Assembly: GCF_018812025.1 (NCBI RefSeq)
Contig: NC_063045.1
Location: 55,779,957 to 55,843,956 of the forward strand
DNA: 64,000 nt
Direction: 5' to 3'
Source of the DNA: Megalobrama amblycephala
Lineage: Eukaryota; Chordata; Actinopteri; Cypriniformes; Xenocyprididae
The notes below the pieces were generated by a model, which saw nothing but the letters and a program-made list of their open reading frames with translations, made no database searches and was not told the DNA's origin. The position numbers and the translations under genes were made by a program. Positions 24,201 through 32,300 of the stretch are shown here, piece by piece; position 1 is the stretch's first letter, and each line of letters opens with the position of its first letter.

Positions 24201-26288
24201 CAAAAACCTTAATTTCTTTTCGACTGAAAAAGGAAAGATATAAAAATCTTGGATGACATGGGGGTGAGCAAATCATCATTTTAATTCTGAAGTGAACTAA
24301 TCCTTTAAGGATTCAAATAGAGGATTGACAAACGTATTCTCTTGCTGTGTGAACATGGATTTATTCAAAGCGATTTAAAAACAAGGAAAATCACAAGCAA
24401 TTTGTCATGAGAGCAGAACAATATTTGCAGTACAAAATACCAAACAGAAAGAAGAAAGACCTTTTTTTTTTTTTCATTTTACTCATTTTTAACAAACAAG
24501 TCCAACATATATGATACATTTTTCTCATTTACTATAAGACGTGGTTCAGCATTTATAATCAATAAGATATTTTCATTAAATTAAATGTATTACTTAATGT
24601 GGCAATTTACAACATTTTCAAAATACATTTTAATGCATATACTTATTTACAATATTTATTTTATATTTTTTATAATTATCTTGTTAAATGATATTTATTT
24701 ATAATATTTGCTTTTAATGGTTTAATGGCCACTAAATAGAGCAATATTTTGAAAACAGATCAGTGTTTACACATTTACAATCTTCAACCTTTAAAATGAC
24801 TTACCTAAAATTACACATTAAGTAACCAAAAAAACTTTTTTTTTTCCTATGTATTGCTTTAACATTACTGTCAATTATTATCTTTTAAATTTTTGTGTCA
24901 TTAAGTCTCATTTCAGTTGTTTTTATGTCATTCACAATCACTTTCTGAATACATAAGCAAGGATTTTTTTCTCAATCTGAATTTTTTTTAGACCGATCTA
25001 TTGACTCCTGTTCTCTGTACAGTTATTAAGCTGCTTACAACCCTCAGTTAGCAGACACTCATCCGTTCTGACGTGCTTTGATGCGACGTGACCGCGTGGA
25101 TACTTGAAACAGCTGTACCCCACCAGGCTAGCCGTGACGTTTAAGCCTTTCCTTTTTATTTAGATGTGACATGCTGAGCGTGTTACATAATGTTGGAATA
25201 GGTTGTCCGATAATTCCTGAATGACTTAGTACACTTACAGTTGAACAGCACAGCCATTAAAGTGCTTTTTAAGAGGAAAATGACTAAGTTTGATAACTAC
25301 GTAAATTCACCCTGAAGTTTTAAAGAGTGCGTCTGTGTGTTCAGGAAGAGACTGTGATGGTCTAGTGTGACTTTAGAGCCTGAGTTGGCAGACTGACCCA
25401 TTCATTATTAATACACAGCCAGCCAGCAAAGCTGCACGATGTCTGTATGTGGCCTGTGTGTGAGATCTCGGTCCATGTGCTGAGCCCTCTCATAAAGACA
25501 CAGTCATTCTTCTGCAAGACAGCAGACAGGATGAACACTGAGCCATTAGCTAATTGTTCTGAATGCGGCAAATAGGAAAAGAGACAGACCAACAAACCAT
25601 CCAAACGCTGTCTGCACACACAGTCCTTATGTGAATGATACAGGGAAGAAAATATTGCAATCAGTGGGAATGAATGATTGAATCTGTAATGTGTTGATAT
25701 TTGATGTGCAGTTGCAGAACTGAGGGAAGCTAATTGTGAGAATGTGATGGTAGATTATTTAATTTAAATGCACTTAAACAGAGTAGTTTTTATGGAGATT
25801 TAAAGTGAATCTCACCTTTTTAAGTGGGGGAAAAAAAGAATTTTGAAACTTAAAAATACATGAATGCGCAATGTTCTCAAAGACTTCTTTTCATTTTACT
25901 CATATTTGGCAAGGTAAATCTTTCCAAAACCAATAGAATAGCTCATTTTTTATGATTTACTTTAGGATGTGTTTTACAATTTATAATCAGTAAAATTAAT
26001 TAAATTAAATGTAATTCTTAATGAGGAAATTTTAGTACAAAATAATATATATTTATTTATTATTTACAATACTTGAATAATATGGTGATGTATCTGAAGA
26101 GTATTTTTGTAATGCATCTAAATTTTTATTATATTATATTATATTATATTATATTATATTATATTATATTATATTATATTATATTATATTATGTCCTTTG
26201 AACTTTCTATTCATCAATAAATCCTGGAAAAAAAATATGATGTCTTCCACAAAAATATTAAGCAACACAACTGTTTTGGACATTGATG

Positions 26289-26328
<40 letters not shown>

Positions 26329-29300
26329 TAACTGTTATTATTAATAATAATGTCTCTTGAACAGCAAATCAGCATATTAGAATGATTTCTGAAGGATCAT
26401 GTGACACTGAAGACTGGAGTATTAAATTATCCGAATTTTAAAAAATAAATAATCATTTTAAAATGATCAATTCTATATTCAGATAGAAAACAATTATTTT
26501 CAATTGTGATATTTCACAACATTACTGCTTTTACTGTATTTTTCTTTTAAATTTTTCACTGACTTTTGACTGTACAAACTTTTGAACGATAGTATATTAT
26601 ATATTATTATATATAATATTTGTTATGTTTATTTTCGCTATGTATAACATGTTTGTGTTTTAAATATGGCTTGAATTTATATTCTAAAACTTAAATTAAA
26701 AGATTTAATATATAAGATCAAGTAAGTGGTCAGATATACCAGATTTTACCAATTTATTACATTTATTCATTTAGCATATGATATTATCCATATCCATAGC
26801 TTTTCTTTTCTATATAACTACAAACACTAAAGAGGAGAGATGATGGGATCTGAACTCGCAGCACCCGTGTGATCACCACACAGAACACGCATTCTGACTT
26901 CAACCAGGTTTAATCTGATCTAAGATCTTGATTTCTGTGTTTTATCTTCAGGACCATGGAGATGCTGCATCAGTTTCCCTCCTCAACCTGGAGCCTCATG
27001 ACGACATACTGGAGGTGAGACAAACCATCCCTGTGTTCACTTCTGACAAAATCAGCATGCCTTGAGTGATCGTGCCACCTACTGTGAAGACGATTGGGTT
27101 ACTTTAAAACCCCTCGATTCTCTCAGCATCCATTAACATTAATAATTCAGTGGCATCCAATAACTGCTTAGTGTTTGGCAAATACCTCAGAAGAACATCT
27201 ACAGAAGTTAAAAATTAGCAGTCTGGTGTAATATCACTATGGGCTACAGTTAAATGCTATAACCCGTCCTTTCACACGTCTCTGTTGACGTCTGTCCCGA
27301 GCAGGCGAGCCCAGCGACGCAGAGACGCGCACGTGCCTCCCTCTCGGACCTGTCCCGCGAGGACGACATCGAGAGCCTGACGGTGCGGCAGCTGAAAGAG
27401 ATTCTCGCCCGCAACTTCGTCAACTATTCAGGCTGCTGTGAGAAATGGGAGCTGGTGGAGCGGGTCCATCGTCTTTACAGAGAGAACGAACTCAACAGAA
27501 GATCAAGTAAGGCTCAATGTGACGCATATAAGTTTAGACTCTACCTAAAGTGGTCTACTTATACTGTGGTTGTTTCTGAAACATCTAGGCCCTGTTTACA
27601 CCCGGTATTAAGCTGTGTTGTGGTCTATCAGATCACAAGTAGACGAGAAAGAAAGGGGAGGGTCTATGGACGGGTAAATGAATGTGTTTTTTCAGATCTT
27701 TCGAACTAATGGACAAAATTAGCTCGCACAATTTACATATGAATATGACTGGAGATGATAAAAAACATGCGGAGAGCCTCAGCTTTAATTTCTGCTCTCT
27801 TAGCCGCAAGACCACGGCAAACGGCGTGAGTGTGTGTTAGAACTGTTAAATGCTGTTCAAACGCATTCAACCACATGAGTGTTTACACTACGAAAGCAAT
27901 CCGGTCAAATGCGTTTTGGATTACCTTTGGAAGTGGTTGAAAGTGGACAAGCTCAAAACATTTTAGACCCTGTTTACACCTGTATTTAGCGTTGTCCACG
28001 TATGATCCGATCGACCAAAACACATCTTAATACCAGGTCTAAAAAGGGCCTTATATTCACCCAAAATATTCATAGGCTGAAAGGGAATGATAGAGACTTT
28101 AGTTGATTCAATACATTATTCAATTTTAATAATTCAATTAAATTCCTGTCTATTGTCATGCATAAAAAATGAAATTTGTTAGAAACGCTTACAGTGCATC
28201 CACCCATAACAGCACAACAGCAATAGATATAAGCATGACACAATAAGTATAACACATTACAATACAATACAATAACTTTTGCAACTGAAATGAGGAGTTG
28301 CATGTACAAATATTGCACATCATTATCTTGCAGTGGCCCTAATATACAATTAGTGTAATTGAAATATGTCCATTCAAAGTGCAATTGAGTGTTCAGAGTA
28401 ACAGTATTCATTTCCCGTATGGCTCTGGAGCAGAAACTGTTCTTAAATCTGTTTGTCCGTGATACAGTGGACCTGAAGTGCCTACCGGGGGGCAGCCGGA
28501 CAAACAGATGATGTCCAGGGTGAAATGGGTCTTTCAGTATGTTAGCTGTTCTACTTAGACAACGAGTGCTGAATAAGGCTTCCAGGGAGGGCAGTGGGCA
28601 GCCGATGATCTTCTGGGCTGTACTGATGACCCGCTGGAGGGCTCTCCTGTCTGCTGCTGAGTAGCTGGCATACCACAAAGAGGTGCAGTATATTAGCACA
28701 CTCTCGTTGGAACAGAATGGAAGGATGCCAGCCGTTTTACTTGCAGTTGATTTTGCTTGGAGATTCTCAGGAAGTGGAGTCTCTGCTCTGCCTTCTTGAC
28801 TATTGGTGTGGTTTTTATGGAAGCTTGTTTCCACCACTGAATAAAAAGTAAACAAGGTATAATTGTGACTTTTTATCTCAGAATTGCGGTGTTGGGAGTT
28901 ATATTCAGTCTTTTTTCCTCAGAATTGGACTTTATAACTTGCAATTGCGAGTTTATATCTCTCAATTCTGAGAAAAGAAGTCAGAATATAAACTCGCAAT
29001 TATGATAAAAACGTCAGAATTGTGAGATAAAGTCGCAATTACCTTTTTTATTTTTTATTTAGAGGTGGAAACAAGCTTCCATAGGTTTTTGGTAGCCCAG
29101 CAGAAATCTGCAGAGATATATTTTCCCAGGAAACTGAAAACGGACAATATCCACATAATGCATAAAGGCCCAGGGATTGCACTGCTCTTTCGGAAGTTTA
29201 TTATGAGTTCTTTTGTTTTTAAAGGTGCCCTAGAATCAAAAATTTAATTTACCTTGGCATAGTTGAATAACAAGAGTTCAGTACATGGAAAAGACATACA

Positions 29301-32300
29301 GTGAGTCTCAAACACCATTGTTTCCTCCTTCTTATATAAATCTCATTTGTTTAAAAGACCTCAGAAGAACAGGCGAATCTCAACGTAACACCGACTGTTA
29401 CGTAACAGTCGGGATCATTAATATGTACGCCCCCAATATTTGCATATGCCAGCTCATGTTCAAGGCATTACACAAGGGCAGGCAGTATTAACGTCTGGAT
29501 CTGTGCACAGCTGAATCATCAGACTAGGTAAGTAAGCAATAGCGAAAAATGGCAGATGGAGCAATAATAACTGACATGATCCATGATTACATGATATTTT
29601 TAGTGATATTTGTAAATTGTCTTTCTAAATGTTTCGTTAGCATGTTGCTAATATACTGTTAAATGTGGTCAAAGTTACCATCGTTTATTACTGTATTCAC
29701 AGAGACAACAGAGTCGTCGCTATTTTCATTTTTAAACACTTGCAGTCTGTATAATTCATAAACACAACTTCATTCTTTATAAATCTCTCCAACAGTGTGT
29801 AATGTTAGCTTTAGCCATGGAGCATAGCCTCAAACTCATTCAGAATCAAATGTAAACATCCAAATAAATACTATACTCACATGATCTGACGGAATTTAAA
29901 GGGGCCGCGCGCTGAATCGGTGCATAGTTAATGATGCCCCAAAATAGGCAGTTAAAAAAAATTATAAAAAAAAAATCTATGGGGTATTTTGAGCTGAAAC
30001 TTCACAGACACATTCAGGGGACACCTTAGACTTATATTACATCTTGTAAAAACTGGTTCTAGGGCACCTTTAAAGAGTTCAGTATGAGACTATTGTCTGA
30101 ACACCACACTGCCAGTCTTTGGACTTCGTCCCTATAAGCTGTCTCGTCTTCTACTTAGATAAGTCCGACCACAGTTGCATCGTCTGCAGACATAATAATG
30201 GTGTTTGTGGGATGAGTGAGGACACAGTCATGAGTGTAGAGAGCATAACGAAGGGGGCTCAGCACATAGTCCTGTGGGGCACCCGTGCCGAGTTTGAGGA
30301 TGGAGGACAGATGGGGATCCAGTCTAACAGTCTTGGGGTGATTTGTCAAAGAACCCTTGATCAGATGGCAAATAGATTGGTCACAAAACTTGCTGACTTT
30401 TTCCCCAATCTGAATTCTGTCAAAAAAAAAAAATTTCTTAAGCAGATGATCCTTCTTATAGAAGATATCATGAAGATGTTTTAATTAGTAGAATAGTACA
30501 TGAAATGTTCCTTGGTAACTTTATGTAACAGACCATTTTATCTTCTACTGGCTATATAATTGGCAAAATAATGAGAGGGAAACTCTGTGGTCAGCTTTTG
30601 TTGATGTTCAGGCTGAAAAGAGCTCAGCTGGCATCTCATAATAAGAGCGATGGATGAGAAAGAACGCAGTCATTTTATCACAGTCTTCAAATATTTTTGC
30701 CAGACTGCATGTGAGAAAAAACAACATGAAATTGAATCAGTCAAGGATCGGCCCCAAATCAGCTGTAGCTAATATGATTTTCAAACAGGCTTGTGCTCTC
30801 CATAAAATTGATTCTTCTTATTTTCTTTTCCTTGCAGTGGAAAATGTTAGCAACAGCCTAGCTGCAGGTAAGCCAACCTGTTTTGATACATTGAACTTGA
30901 CAGTGTTATTTTAGTATTTGTTTTGAATAACATTTACGTTTATATTTTCAGTTTGAATTTTAATTTTAGTTTGTTTTAGTGTTGTGCTTTTTTTGTTTTT
31001 ATTTTTATTTTAGTTTTAGTATATTTTTTAGTAACTTAAACTTATTTTATTTCCATTAGTTGCCAAGGCAACATGTCTTATTTTTGCTGTGTAATTTTAC
31101 TTTATTTCAGCTTTATTTTAATTAACAAAAAACATTTTAATAGCTTTAGTTTTAGTTAACAATAACAACATTTTTTAAACAAATGTTTAAATGCATAAAT
31201 ATTCAAATAAAAACATTAAACCAGAGTTTACAAATGTATACAAATATCAAAACCTGACTACCCTTGATTAATTACTAACCTAGTGAATTATGAACTGTGA
31301 AAAATTAAACAACATAACTTAGGGTAACAATTTCAAGTGTGAGAAGACATTAAATGCATGTGAGCTTTTTGACAGTGATGTCCAATGCTAATAACGCTAA
31401 CTCTACCATTACTATGTTTGTCAATCAAAGTCATAGCTTACCCTCCTCCTATATGCAATGGAGGTATCGGAGGTAAGACGCAGCCTTTTTTTAATGCGCC
31501 TCCAACATCACCATTACCATCACCTCATCACCATGAATGAAAAGTGACTCTTCCCGATGCATGCTGGGAGAGTTTGATATGTGGTTCTCACGTGCATATG
31601 ATCCCATTTGTGTCATGAATTGTGCTCCTAATGTGATCTGTCTGTCTTTTTATAGCTTGTCACATTACTGTAATTGCACCTTGCCATCATTAATTATATT
31701 AACGATTAACACTGCTTGGAAAACAGCCTAAAATTATCCAAAGATTATTGCTGTCCAGTCTGAGACAAAATATTAAGTGGCTTTTTGGAGAAGGACCAAG
31801 TTTCAGATGCTTTAAGGATGTGCCCCATTTCGATTTTTATAGAGCAATTAATTGAGATAATAAGACTGACATCAGCAAATACTGGATTAGTCTGCTGTAC
31901 AGGAGACTTGAAAGCACATACTGTATATGATTCATTTAAAGATCTGACCGCTGAGATTGACTGGCTAGAAAGATGTCAAATGAGAAGGAGTCTGCCATTT
32001 TGAAATGTGTTATAAATTTTAGTATCTCTTAAACGATTTGACATATCGGCACAAAATTAGGTGGGGATCATTAACAGCATGTCCTGAAGGTACCTGAGAA
32101 GTTTGAACACAACACCACCTAGTGTTTCAGATTTTTGCATAAATGCTTATAACTTTTCAAAACATTGTCCAAATTTTGTGTCTTCTGTGTCCTTACGTTC
32201 CTTGGCGTATGCCGATTCTGACAATATCTCATTTATCAATTTCCATCATTTTGTTTGTCCACCATTTTGAAGTGATTGAAAAACACTTTTTTCGTTACTC

